From: Gordionus sp. m RMFG-2023
Taxonomy: Eukaryota > Nematomorpha > Gordioida > Chordodea > Parachordodidae
NCBI RefSeq assembly: GCF_954871325.1
Contig: NC_088777.1
Location: 6,859,366-6,923,365 of the forward strand
DNA length: 64,000 bases
Reading direction: 5' to 3'
Below the pieces are notes generated by a model that was given only the letters and a program-made list of their open reading frames with translations, did not search any database and was not told the DNA's origin. Below, in pieces: positions 1-11,200 of the stretch (position 1 is its first letter; the number at the start of each line of letters is the position of its first letter). The position numbers were made by a program, and so were the translations under genes.

Positions 1-180
1 AATACCATTCAATTTAAAAAAAATAAATGGCCCGTTTTAGAGTTTAAAAGATTTCTAAATGCGGAAATTTTTTTGAGTCTCTAGTATATTAATCAAATAA
101 AAACATTTTGATTATAATTACTTAAGAGAAGCAAAAATTACTTAAAGGTCTATGAAAATAAGTGTAGGAGGAAGATGTTA
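1..180. other. AT-rich sequence left of array 1
   Basis: No gene, RNA or repeat is recognised. It does not clearly align with the sequence just left of array 2 (before 43,430), so the shared leader seems to begin near 180. Confidence 0.4.
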
Positions 181-814
181 GTTTGTTTTTGCCGTGGGAA
201 TTTGCACAAATCTTTAAATTGTAGTATGATAGGGTTAAAATTTAAGATGTGTTTGGTCGTTTTTTTATAACAGATCTACCATGGATTATGAAAGGTACAA
301 AGTTGAAAATTATTTTATTATATTAAAGTATCCGCATATATTCAAATAAACGATTTTTTATTTACATTATTATAGTTGGTTTTTATTGTATAAATATACA
401 TTAATATTATATCGAACTAGATGTATATGTGTAATAAATTTATGGAGATTTAAATATTGATAGAGAGGATATAAAAAAATTTGTGATGAAGGAGTAGTTT
501 TCGAGGATTAGAGCGGGTAAATTTTTAAGGGATAATGTATATATTGTTTAAGTTATAATTGGTTTAGGAAGATGTAAAAGCGTCAGATAGTTAAAAAGCC
601 TGGGCCAAAATTTTTAGAGAAATTGAAATTCAAATGAATAGAGAAAGATAATTTGTTTGTAAGAGTAAATAAGAAAGAAAACTTAAGCATCACAAAAATA
701 TATTATTTAATTTATTTTTATTGGAATATATTTAGTGCAATATAAATTCTCACCCTTATTTTTTGGAGATTGTGCTTTCTTTAGATCCCCTATAAAATAA
801 ATAAAGTAACTTTA

Positions 815-1075
815 AACTTTGTATAAATTTTTAAAATAGGCAATGTATTAAATTAAAGATTTAGATAATCTTTTATATATTTAACATATAAATCGTATTA
901 ATACTTACAATTCGGCCCTATATATCGAGTTTGAATGAAAAAAAATAAAAGTTTGCATAAATTTTTAAAATATTCAATGTAAATTAAAGATTTAGATACT
1001 CTTTTATATTATATTTACCATATAAATCGTATTAATACTTACAAATCGGTTCTTTATATCGAGTTTGAATGAAAA
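815..1075. repeat. Two-copy tandem duplication, unit about 128 bp
   Basis: The segment with AAATTAAAGATTTAGATA, CGTATTAATACTTACAA and ATATCGAGTTTGAATG occurs twice in succession. The homologous leader of array 2 has it once (about 44,130-44,270), so this duplication arose after the leaders split. Confidence 0.75.
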
Positions 1076-1617
1076 AATTTAATTATTTTTTTAATTAAAA
1101 CCAATTACTAGATTTAAATTAACAATTCAAAATTTTGTTAGAAAATTGTTACGTTTTCGTTTTATTTATTATGTTTTTTTGTTATTTTTTTTTGTATTCT
1201 AAATTATTTTCAAATAAAATTTTAGTATGCATCATATATTTTATTTTATTTGGAGTAGCGTCCTTTTAAACTTAAAACTACACAGACATTTTTGCGACTG
1301 TTATAATTTATTTAGTAGAATTTTATATTTATTTTATAGCCAGCACAAAACTTTGGGAAAAATAATATAAATATCTCATTTCAAAAATGTTTAGCACTAT
1401 TTTTGATTATATATTGTAAATAGACGCGTATTCAGTGGCCTCCTCTTTCCCTCCCCACCCCCCATTGTAACAAAAAATTTTGAAAAAATATATAAGATTT
1501 TCATGAATAAATTGCAAAATATTCTATTTAAAATTGGTTATATTTTATTTTTAATTTTGGCAAAAAAGTAAAAATTAATTAAAATATTTCTTCGATAATG
1601 ATATCTGACATTTAATC

Positions 1618-1830
1618 ACTTGCTAAACAAAGATCAAAATTTATTAAACAGCAATAAGACCAATTTATTTTTTCAAATATAATATGGAATCAAGCGGTCG
1701 AGTCCGATGGACTCCAACCAATGATGGAACTGCCAATTTGACTTAAGAAAAATACATGTCTAAATTCGAACCCAGAATTAGCGGATTGTGATATGATTAC
1801 GGAACCGACTAGACCACAGATGATTAACAA
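1618..1830 (-). repeat. tRNA-derived SINE, diverged copy
   Basis: On the minus strand the head carries a box A-like TGGTCTAGTCGGTT and a box B-like GGTTCGAATTT at tRNA spacing. The body downstream matches the copy at about 7,865-8,083, including GGTCGAGTCCG on the plus strand and the TTTATTAAA-containing tail. The leader of array 2 lacks this segment: GATATCTGACATT and AAAATTATCAATTTTTT are joined there (about 44,770-44,810). This supports an insertion. The acceptor stem does not pair, so it is not a working tRNA. Confidence 0.7.
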
Positions 1831-2099
1831 AATTATCAATTTTTTTTGTAAATAACGATAAAATACAACTCTGTCTAATATTTTAATAAAACACCTAAAA
1901 TATTAATAAAATCTAATGCTATATATCATTATTACTTCCCTGTTTATTATATTTATGCCACAAAAACTTTGGATATATTTATAGATTTTTTTTTAAATAT
2001 TAAAAATTGATGGCTACAAAAAAATTTTATTAACTAAAAAAAAGAAATTTAATTTATCTCCTTAACAAATAAGCAACATCTAGATATATGAAATTATTA

Positions 2100-3400
2100 G
2101 ATGTACAAAACAAAGCGGATATTATTTATTAAAGTGTTGTTAAACGCCTCAATGCGAGAGTGGTTAAAATATATTAAAGAAAAGAATATCATGCAGGCCT
2201 CAAGATTTTAGTCACAGATGGCACATGTATGGATATCTATTAGTACTCGAGGCCTTTGTGACATTATTCTGACTAAAATATTATTTTTAAAAATCGGCTC
2301 AAATTGTATAGATGTTCTGATAAATGAAAGGGAAATTATAATATTCTAAACAAACAAATGGTTTCAATATTAATATGAACTCAATTGAGTATTATTGTAA
2401 AAAACTATTATTTTAATTTTTAATACATTTTTGACTCATATCAATGATAATTTATGACTCATCAGATGGCTCTATTCAATTTACAAATATTATTACTTAT
2501 AAATACTGATTAACTCTTGATATTGAAAAAATTAAATATTCAGAAAAATATTTTTTAAAGGATATATGATTTAAAGGCTTATTAATTCCAGAATTTAAAT
2601 CTTGACATGAAAAAAGTAAATGATCCTTGCCTACTTTTAAAATAATTTTGGAATTTTTTCCCAATATATTAAAATCAATGTATATTTTGACAATAACATC
2701 AATCAATACAAGCATAAATAATAATCTTTTTACTTATCACCGAGAATAAATAGAAATTGTATTTCAAAATCGATAAATGGACTAGCTTTACTTAATAAAC
2801 ATCAAGATTTGATCCCCATAGAACAAATTATTGCAAAAATTAGCGCAATGTCTAAATAGATTTAAATTCTATATATTTTGCCGATGACGATTGTGAAAAA
2901 TATAATTTTTGCATAAATATTAGATAATTGGACGGTAAACGTTTGAATTCTATACTCATAATTTTTATTTTTTATAATAAAGGTGTTTCCATACAAATTT
3001 ATAAAAAAATAGAGAAAAGTTCATATAAGAATTATCTGAAATTCATAGGGTAGATATTCCATAAGCTTATATCAATTTCTGGTAAAAAATTTAATGTATA
3101 AAATTTAATTAGTAAATTATTTAAAATTAGATGTTCCAAATTCTAGCGTTAGAATTCTGAAAACGTTGTTATTTTTAAGAAAACATACTCAATCATAAAT
3201 CAACTATGATGTTGCTCGATTACTTTAGATATGTTGGATCAAAATAATTTTAATTTTTTTAAAAGATTCACATATATTTTTTTATATTTCTAATTATACT
3301 TTAAAAAATTGAAAGTAAAATATAAATTATATAATGTATATAGAGATTTATGCAGAGAATGCAAATATTTAGATCGAGGCATTTAGGGATGTTTTTAATT
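2100..3400. other. Unassigned segment present only in array 1
   Basis: About 1.3 kb lies between the leader and unit A. The corresponding place in array 2 (about 45,060-45,095) lacks it, so it is an insertion here or a deletion there. A 72-codon open frame on the minus strand (2,497-2,715) has mixed composition (for example KVGKDHLLFSCQDLN), but I recognise no family. No terminal repeats were found. Confidence 0.4.
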
Positions 3401-3511
3401 GTTTTTTTTATAAGTTTACGAATATTTAATAATACAGATATTTTAAGAAGTATATTCCTATATTATTTAGTAAAAAAATTAATTATATTATAAATCGCAA
3501 AAATGGCTCAC

Positions 3512-3532
3512 TTGTAGGTTGTAACCAATTAC
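3512..3532 (-). other. Micro-exon-like block, repeated in six units
   Basis: On the minus strand a 21-24 nt block is preceded by TTCTTCAG and followed by GTGAG, the form of splice acceptor and donor sites. Copies lie at 14,751-14,774, 45,196-45,219, 56,562-56,585, 61,966-61,989 and 63,656-63,679. Five are 24 nt and read as variants of VKDGVDLQ; this copy is 21 nt (VIGYNLQ). No flanking exon on the same strand was found, so it may be chance. Confidence 0.25.
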
Positions 3533-3910
3533 CTGAAGAACATTTGGTATATAAAAATTCAATATTATTAAAATGATTTGTTTCAATTGTAAATTTTCTA
3601 CTATGAAGTAGAACTAAAATTGAGGAAAGTAAGAGAAATTCTTTTTTAAATTATATGTTATAGCCAATACTTTAAGCTAAAAGCTTTTAAAAAGACTATG
3701 CTAGGAACCAGTTTGAAAATTGATTAAAATAGATATTTAAATCAAACAGAGGAATGAAGTTATTTATGTGGCAGTTGGGTATATGGTTAGGCACTTTTAA
3801 AGAGGAATTAAAAAAATAAATGAATCTTAAGAAAGAGCTGCTGAGTACATAAATTCAAGCTTTTTAACTTAACTTAGTTCTTGGTAAAAATTTTTTAATA
3901 GATAAAGAAC

Positions 3911-3994
3911 TATATTGAAGAACAGGATCAGATAACAGAATTATATGCTTTTTTTAGCGATTTTAGATATGCAATAATTTCGATAAAAGAATAA
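3911..3994 (+). pseudogene. Short conserved reading frame of unknown kind (copy in unit A)
   Basis: A 27-codon stretch reads YIEEQDQITELYAFFSDF followed by RYAIISIKE and a stop. The same place in unit C' (62,484-62,561) reads SEKQDQAESNAFFSDFRYAI and stays open. Copies in B, A' and B' resemble it but are interrupted. The composition is less biased than the surrounding DNA. I do not recognise a family, and sequence sharing among recent duplicates is not proof of coding. Confidence 0.25.
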
Positions 3995-4100
3995 AAAGAG
4001 CTGTGCCGTTAGACAACATTAAATAATCAAAGATGAATGTTTTCTGAATGAAAATTAATATATAAAGACTTGTTAATAAAAAGGTTTATAATTTATGCTA

Positions 4101-4184
4101 GATTTCAATTTTAACACGATTGGGAGAGGATTAAGATACAAGTTCGTAAAATTAAAGGGAACCATCCCTTATTGTATGGTGTAA
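4101..4184 (+). pseudogene. Short conserved reading frame of unknown kind (copy in unit A)
   Basis: This reads DFNFNTIGRGLRYKFVKLKG and goes on for seven codons to a stop. It is the unit A counterpart of the longer open frame in B' (57,196-57,345) and of 62,627-62,722 in C'. The unit B copy (about 15,430) has lost one codon in frame and then shifts; the A' copy stops early. No known family is recognised. Confidence 0.25.
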
Positions 4185-4502
4185 AAAATAGAAAGATTAA
4201 ATATTCTAGATGTAATTAATAGAGTTAAATGTCGGCTAGCCCTTTAGGTTGGATTAAATATCATTCATGAGCTCAGTGCAATTAGTTTTCATCCCAAGAA
4301 AGTTCGAAACCGTTAGTTTATTACAAAAGGCTATAAGATAGTTGAGAATCATAAATTATAAAATTTATATAAAAATTCTTTGATTGATTGAAAAATACTT
4401 TGTATTTAACAAAATGTTTTATAGTATAATATAAAAGTTACCAAAAAGGACTATAGAAAAAATAAATTTTATTTTATATAATAATAATAATAATAATACA
4501 TA

Positions 4503-5516
4503 GTATATTTGGTGAATTTCATGACAGTCGACACAAAGCATGAATTTCAACTCGATCTATTCAGATTTTTTTAAAAATTTTCACAAGAATATGTTAAAAA
4601 TAAGACTTTATCCCATCAACTCCAAACAGCAGCCGAGATATGTATCTCTAAATGTTTAAAAACTGGGAAATTTTGGCAAAATGCACTCTAACTGTATCTT
4701 TAGATATATTTCAGAGTTAATTTTTCTAATTTTTTACCTTAGATTATGCAAATTTTATCGTTAATGATTTATTCTTTTTAGTCATCTAAACATTTATTAG
4801 GTCTTCAGAGCGTTTATCTTCACATAAATTTAATTGTAATATATCTACTGCTTAAAAAAAAATTACGAATACTAGAACAAAATAAATATATAATACAAGT
4901 TAACAATAGCCTAACCCCCCCCCCCCTCCACCCACGCCATTTAATTTCTTATTTAAAATAATAAATAATTAAATATATAAAAGATTTTAGCTTAAATATA
5001 TTACTATTTAATAATTTATCAAATATTTATTAAGAATTTTAAATATTAATTAATAATTAAGATGCCATATTCCCTAAATCTTAGCAGCCCAATTTAGTTT
5101 GCGCATTTATTAATCAATCCTATAGCTTTATTTAAAAAAAAATTGGAGAAAAAAAATGCCAAATTAAATTTACAATCATCGTCGGTTTTCTATTTAAGAC
5201 TTTTGATATTCAATTTTTTTAAACAATATTTAACATTATGTTACTTTAAAGGCCTATCATTAGACTATATAAAAAAATTTAAATAAGACTTCTAGCTCAA
5301 TTATATCCAAAGATAAGATTAAAGGAAGAGAATTTGCCTATAATGAACCATTTTTTCGAACTTTAGGAGGTATGTATTTCAGTCACTGTTTGGAGTTGGA
5401 AAAAGAATATATTTTTTCTTAGTTATATATTCACACTCTCTTATAAATTTTAGAAAAATGGTGTGAGGGTAGGATTATAACTCATGTCAATTTGTCATGA
5501 AATTCATCATATATGT
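4503..5516. mobile_element. Old fold-back element with inverted arms of about 200 bp (unit A copy)
   Basis: The sequence from 4,503 (TATATTTGGTGAATTTCATG) to about 4,735 is an imperfect reverse complement of about 5,270-5,516. Both arms carry AACTCCAAACAG followed by a GAGATA-type block and a GCAAAA or GCAAATT block. The copies in B (15,822-16,750) and A' (about 46,309-49,152) have the same design. No transposase is seen. The element lies at the same site in every unit, so it is older than the amplification. A polycytosine tract lies between the arms (near 4,915). Confidence 0.65.
4911..4935. repeat. Polycytosine tract
   Basis: A run of about 13 C followed by TCCACCC. Matching C-rich tracts lie near 48,650 and 63,380 in units A' and C' but not in B. 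It is a simple repeat and likely error-prone in assembly. Confidence 0.8.
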
Positions 5517-6410
5517 TAGCTTCATGTTTTTCCACTCAATATGGTAATTTTTTTCTCAATAAATCTTTTATATCAAATAAAATCAGATTTTTTAAGGTTT
5601 AAAAAATGCGTTCAAAAAATAGAGTTAAATAAAAAATAACGCATTTTCGCCAAATGATAATATTAAGGTAATAAATAAATATATGTTATATTGTAAGAGT
5701 TTTTTTTAAATATATAGTTTTGATAAAATTCTCTCTTATTAATATTAAATATTTATTTAAATTAAATATATAAAAAATCTCGTGAAAAATCAGAACATTT
5801 ATTCGCTTCATAAATGTTTCAATTTCCGTTAGAAATTTGTGCGAAGAAAAGATTAATCTAAAATATAAATGAAACATGTAGGGTAGAAACATATAAGTAT
5901 TCAGTCTGAGCCTGTTTGAATATTTATATTGGGTAAAAAAAGAGTTTTGTATAACAATTACAAATGAAGATTTATCAAATTACTAAATAAAATTAATCCA
6001 TAATTTTATGTAGAAAATGTTGAAAAATATAAAACAATTATCCAGGGTTAACACTATCCCCGGTCTAATATATATCTATTATGATTTATAAACTAATAAA
6101 AAAAATATATTTTATAATTGATTCATAATTATTTTGCAGAGCCAAAATTTTAATTAAAGCAATCTATCTAAAACTAAATATAAACGTGAAAATCATTTAT
6201 ATAATTGAAGTATCATAATTATAATTAATTCTTAAAGCGACAACTGGCAAGTTATCTTAACTAATAGTTCGAAATAACTTGAAAATTCTTACAAACAGCT
6301 TTTTCTTTATCTAAATATGAATATAAAATATTTTGATTATGACATAAATCTTTTAGTTATTTTAAAGAAATAATACTAGATTTTTATTTATAATAAATAG
6401 CATCTCTAAT

Positions 6411-7155
6411 CAGGGATCCGAACCTGAACCGAACCGTTAAATCTCTAAAAACCGATATTTATTATCGAACCTAAACCAAACCTAAACTAAAAAAATATAT
6501 TGCCGAACCTGAACAGAACAGCTAAAATACCTCTGAACCGGTTCGAGCCTCATGTTTTCTGCCTATATAATAATATGTAACTAGTATATGCGAAAATTTT
6601 AAATATATTCGAATTGTTTTAAAAATTATTATCAATCATTTAATTGATAAGTGTCAGTCAATTTTTATAAACTTAGTATATTACCATTTTACAGCATTTT
6701 TTTAAAATATTTTAAGTTAATAAATTATTATGCCTAGAGAAAATTAAATCCAATATATAAATTATTTACATATAGTATTATAAATGACACATCAGAATGT
6801 AATATTACTGATTGTCAAAAATATGAAAGGCCATCATAAATCTTGAACTGTCACATAAAAAGAAACCATCATCTGTATTCGAAAAAATTAATATAATATC
6901 ACAACAAAAGCCTAATAAAATAAAAAAGTTTAAGAATGTCAAGCCAAAAGACGATAAAAGAAGCATTAATAGAACAAACAATATTAGTTAAACTAAATAA
7001 GAAAAATAATAATCAACGCTTGTACAGAGTTGGTCACTTTTAATGGCAGACTATTCAAATTAATCGATGACAGCGGTTTAAAAAAAATTCTTGATCCTAT
7101 AATAGAAGACGTGGGTAAAATTAAAATTAATTCTTGAAATAGGTTTGGATCCCTG
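6411..7155 (+). mobile_element. Internally shortened hAT element, 745 bp
   Basis: The ends are inverted repeats CAGGGATCC(G/A)AACCT, flanked by TCTCTAAT and CCTCTAAT, an almost perfect 8-bp target duplication typical of hAT. Units B and A' have the empty site (about 17,710 and 49,835). The element is rich in GAACCGAACC motifs near its left end. The middle holds a trace of the N-terminal part of a hAT transposase: a BED-like finger (CNITDCQKYE then CHIKRNHH) and LVTFNGRLFKLIDDSGLKK, the segment that precedes the catalytic core in hAT proteins. The core itself is absent, so it could move only with a helper. Confidence 0.75.
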
Positions 7156-7273
7156 CCTCTAATCATGTTCAATATATCCTTTTAGTGATATTTTCCATAC
7201 ATAAACTTGTAAATATTAGGATATATTATACCTCGCTTTTCATAATGGCAAACGTTGTATAAGTCTGTAAAAG

Positions 7274-7459
7274 CTAAAAAAAATAATATATTTTAAGGAA
7301 CATAAAAGTTAAGATGACATTTAGTATAATAAGAGTAAAATGAAAATAGGAGTAGGAACCAACGTGTACAGAGAGGGGTGAAGCCATTGGTATATTTGAT
7401 ATCCATATTTTAAAGGGGAATAGACACCAAAGACGAGGACACAATTTTACTTTATACAT
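7274..7459 (-). other. Candidate small secreted or membrane peptide frame (unit A copy)
   Basis: A 61-codon frame starts MYKVKLCPRLWCLFPF, has strongly hydrophobic stretches and ends NVILTFMFLKIYYFF. It is the counterpart of the 102-codon frame at 49,840-50,148, which starts MYKVKLFPRLFLLAAY. The two differ by small indels whose sum keeps the frame. The unit B copy (about 17,860-18,010) keeps the ATG and parts of the same order but is interrupted. In AT-rich DNA hydrophobic frames arise easily, so confidence is low. Confidence 0.2.
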
Positions 7460-7699
7460 ATCGGGCTAAATTTTATTTTATTATAAAGGTACCCGGAGCG
7501 AACAGAACCGTTATAGAGAAATGAACTTTTTAATATTTTGAATTATAAATAAAACCGTAATTAAACCTTCCAACCAATTTTAATTTTATGACCCTGTTGA
7601 TCAGATTTGTTTTATAAAAAAATAATAATTTATAAAACAATATTCGATAACTTAAACATTACTTTCACCTAGGGAGTTTAATTTTTAGAAATTATCTGC

Positions 7700-7796
7700 A
7701 TTATAAATGGCAATGTTAATAGATTTATATTTATGAATAAAAGAAAAAAAATATTAGATTAACGAAAAAAATTTGGAAAAATTGCATTATAAAGTT
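7700..7796. other. Local inversion in unit A
   Basis: This short stretch matches the reverse complement of the corresponding sequence in B (about 18,245-18,345) and A' (about 50,370-50,455), while its flanks align directly. The marker is ATTTATGAATAAAAGAAAA here against TTTTATTCATAAATATAAAT in A'. It lies beside the MITE at 7,806. Confidence 0.55.
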
Positions 7797-7805
7797 AATT
7801 TAAAC

Positions 7806-8207
7806 GGTTAATGATGCTTACTACCAAGTGAATGTATGGAAATATTTTAAATACCAATCTAATTTGCTAAATACCGACCAAAATTTATTAAAATGTAATA
7901 AGACCCTTATTATTTAATATATTAATACGGAATCACGTGGTCGAGTCCGGCCTTTTATATATCATCCCCCCAAGGATGGAACCACCAAGTTAGAATAAGA
8001 AAAAAAACATAATCATTCCCGGGATTCGAACCCGGGAGCATAGGATAAGTAAGCTAAGCTCTTGCCTACTAGGCCATAGAGGCTATTCAAAAATAACGAT
8101 TTTTCAAATATATATTATAAATATATTTGGTAGTGCCTATCCAAATGAAAAATGAACAAAATTCAAATTTGATAGATGGTACCTTAAGGTACCAAGCATC
8201 ATTAACC
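7806..8207. mobile_element. TTAA-containing MITE, 402 bp, carrying a SINE
   Basis: GGTTAATGATGCTT at the left is the exact reverse complement of AAGCATCATTAACC at the right. Both ends contain TTAA, so a piggyBac-like TTAA duplication is possible. A perfect 16-bp palindrome GGTACCTTAAGGTACC lies just inside the right end. Units B and A' lack this segment. The SINE at 7,865-8,083 lies within it. No transposase is present. Confidence 0.6.
7865..8083 (-). repeat. tRNA-derived SINE, better preserved copy
   Basis: The minus-strand head (8,083 down to about 8,012) begins GCCTCTATGGCCTAGTAGGC, matching RNA polymerase III box A (TGGCCTAGTAGG). It is followed at tRNA spacing by box B GGTTCGAATCC within a paired T arm (CCCGG...CCGGG). 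The expected acceptor 3' strand is missing, so this is a SINE head, not a tRNA gene. The body down to about 7,865 matches the copy at 1,618-1,830. Confidence 0.8.
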
Positions 8208-11200
8208 ATTAACCTATCAGAATCCAATCCTTTCGATATGTTCGTATCATGATTTTAACTAACTAATGTTTATTTGATATTTGTATTCTAATTTAAGATG
8301 CCTGAAATGATTTTGATTATATTTTATTGGATGGAGGTTATAAATGGTAGCACAATTATTGTTAAAAATATTTTAAAATACTTAAGATTTTTCTTAATAA
8401 CATAATCAATTTATTAACAAATTGAATAATGGGATGGAAGGTCAACAATTTATTTTAAAGAGGTTGGAGTAGTTTTGGAATGAATTTGCTTCTAACAAAA
8501 TTTCTATCACTGATATGAATAATCTGTATCAAAAGAGACTCTTTAAGAATATAAAACTTGATATCAAACTAATATCCCATAAAAATTAATAACAATAATA
8601 TTTTGAATTTAATTTTATGGTTGTCATTTCTCTCCGAGACTTTCAAATCGGGGCCAGAAAATAATTTTTTAAAACTAATTTAAAAAAAAATAAAACTCTT
8701 TAATCATGTCATGGGTGCTACGCTAAGCTTATTTTGAGTTAAATTTATTCTTATTCTACATAAAATCAAAGTATTACAATTCATAAATTTGATAAAACAG
8801 CTCCCATGCAAATCTCTTTATATATTTTAATTCAATGAGGGATTAATGTATATTATTTATAAATTACTCTTGCAGCTACTGCCTAGAATAAAATTTTATT
8901 TAATTTTAAAATGATAATTTTTAATTTAATATAATTAGAAAATGATATGCCAATACAATACAGACATATTATTAGAAAATAAAAAATAATTATTTTAAGT
9001 TATAATATGTCGTAATGGAATATGAATATCATGGGGATTCATTTTAGATTATTTATTGAGGGTGATTTTTAAATTTGAATCAATTGGATCTGATAGTAAG
9101 TGTATACAGCATGTATAAATACTGTAAATTAAGAAAATTTTATTGTAAAATTTTATGATTCACTTATATAGAAAAATAATCCACATATAAATAGATTAAA
9201 ATTAAAAACGGTTCTAGAATTCTGGGCACAATTGTAAGAAATTAAGTGTGGATACTATAAAAATGTTGGAATAAATTTCCGAACCTATCTGTAGGATCAA
9301 ATTGAAAAATTGCTCTTAATAAATTATTTAAAATTGTGAGATTTCCGAATCCCCTGAATTTCTTCTAATAAGATATATATAGAGCAACCTTATTTCTACC
9401 AATTTGAAAACAAGGTTTTATTTTGCATGTTGTATTAATTTTAAGAATTAATAAATTTATTAACAAGCGAAATAGCAATAAAATTTTATATCTTATCGGT
9501 CTTTAGGTTAGGAAACAATAAAAAAATATAAGATCATTTAATCCTTACTAATGTGGTATCCTATGTAAATTAATATTATAAATAAATATTTCGATTATAT
9601 TGTAATCCAGTTAAAGAAATGTTTTTTATTATAATAAGAAGTTGTGGAATAACACGATTGAGTAGGGGAAACATTGGATAGAGATATCCAATGGCAGGTA
9701 TCTTCTCAAATACTAATAAACTTTGAAATATGAACATAAAGATATTTTGATAAATCGCTTCAATGGATCAAAATGTTTGGCAAAAATAAGCTCATGAAAA
9801 GTTTTAAAAATGCAAATTTTAATTTTAATAAGTCAGAAGTATTATTTTAATTTTTTATAATTTTTATTAATAATTTTTTTTTATAAATTACTTATATCAT
9901 CTTAATCATAATATATAATCACAATTTTATCATTTATAAAAATGTTTGTTGACAACAATATTTGTAGTAATTTAATAATTGGAAATTAAATATAAAGACA
10001 TGGAACAGCTTTGGCGGGATGCATATCAGCCATTTAAAAGCAGGAATTTATTTTTAAAAAAAAATTGAACCATACTTATAAAAACACTGCCACGAGTTTG
10101 TCTAATAATGTTAATATAAAGATAGTTGATTTACATTTTGTAATGTGTTAACAAGAAGTTCTTGCCAGTGATATACAGTATATTATAATTAAAATAAATT
10201 GACGTTTAATTTAATTTTTCTCCAGATAAAATTACTCTTACTTGCAAAAATTATTCAAAAAACTCATTTACGATTTATTCACAAAAATTTCAAACTTATA
10301 AAAAATTAAAACAATATTCTATTTTCTTACTCTTTAAAATTTTTTTTGTGACATTTTTTTGTTATAAAATAAGTGTTTATCGACAAATTGGAAGACTTTT
10401 TAAATATGTTAAAATATTCATAGTTTCATTTTTGGTAAAATTTAATGCTGTAGAATAAATAATCATTATAATTTTTTGACTAATTTTTATATTCTTTATT
10501 TTCTAAAATTTACGATTTTTATTTATATTAATAATGATAGTTTAAAAAAAGGACTGTGATAAAAATTAAAATGTATAAAATCATGTAAAAATTTTCAGTA
10601 AATATTTATTAAAATTTAGGAACATATCCTTATTCTTTCTATATTTTGTATGGTATGTGAATAGAAGACAGTAAAATAATAAATAGGAAAAATCAAATAT
10701 AAGAATAAATAGTTTATACTGCTTCTTTAAAAAAAACCAATTTTTTATATGAGCTACAGATGAATAATGTTGGAGATGAAAGGATATTTCGATAATGTTG
10801 AGTAAACAAGTGCGATGGATAGAAGCATTAACTAATATTAGGAGTGAATTGATGGCCAAAGGAATAATAATTTATCGAGGTGCATCTTCCATTTTATGGC
10901 TATAAACGCTCCATTGATAATTATTTTTTTTCATTTGAGGAAGGACGCATAATCCTTTTACTCAAATGTGCATATCATTAATATAAAATGACGTGTAAGT
11001 GGAAAAGAAGACATTTTAAAGATCAAATTTAAGCAATTCCGTCCTTATGGTTCTTTTCTAACCCTTTTCCTGCTCCATCCAATTTAATTATCTGAAATTC
11101 CTATCACTTTTAAGATTGGGTGGTAAATTTCTTTTTTCTAACCTATATGATTTATTATTTAATCGGTCAAGAGATCATCATAATATTCTGTGAACGTAAT

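Larger units (their letters stand above)
180..2090. repeat. Leader segment of array 1, duplicated at 43,430-45,060
   Basis: This stretch aligns by eye with 43,430-45,060, starting at the shared phrase TTTAAGATGTGTTTGGTC (240 and 43,470) and running in the same order to near 2,090. It carries a local duplication (815-1,075) and a SINE (about 1,618-1,830) that the other copy lacks. No coding sequence is recognised. Both copies are followed by tandem units, so leader plus units were duplicated together. Confidence 0.7.

Noticed and set aside
8012-8083. Functional tRNA gene
   Set aside because: Boxes A and B and the T arm are good, but the acceptor strands do not pair and the same body follows a second diverged copy, so it is a SINE head.
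10581-10859. 92-codon minus-strand frame in unit A
   Set aside because: Hydrophobic, low-complexity residues typical of AT-rich DNA; not kept in the other units.
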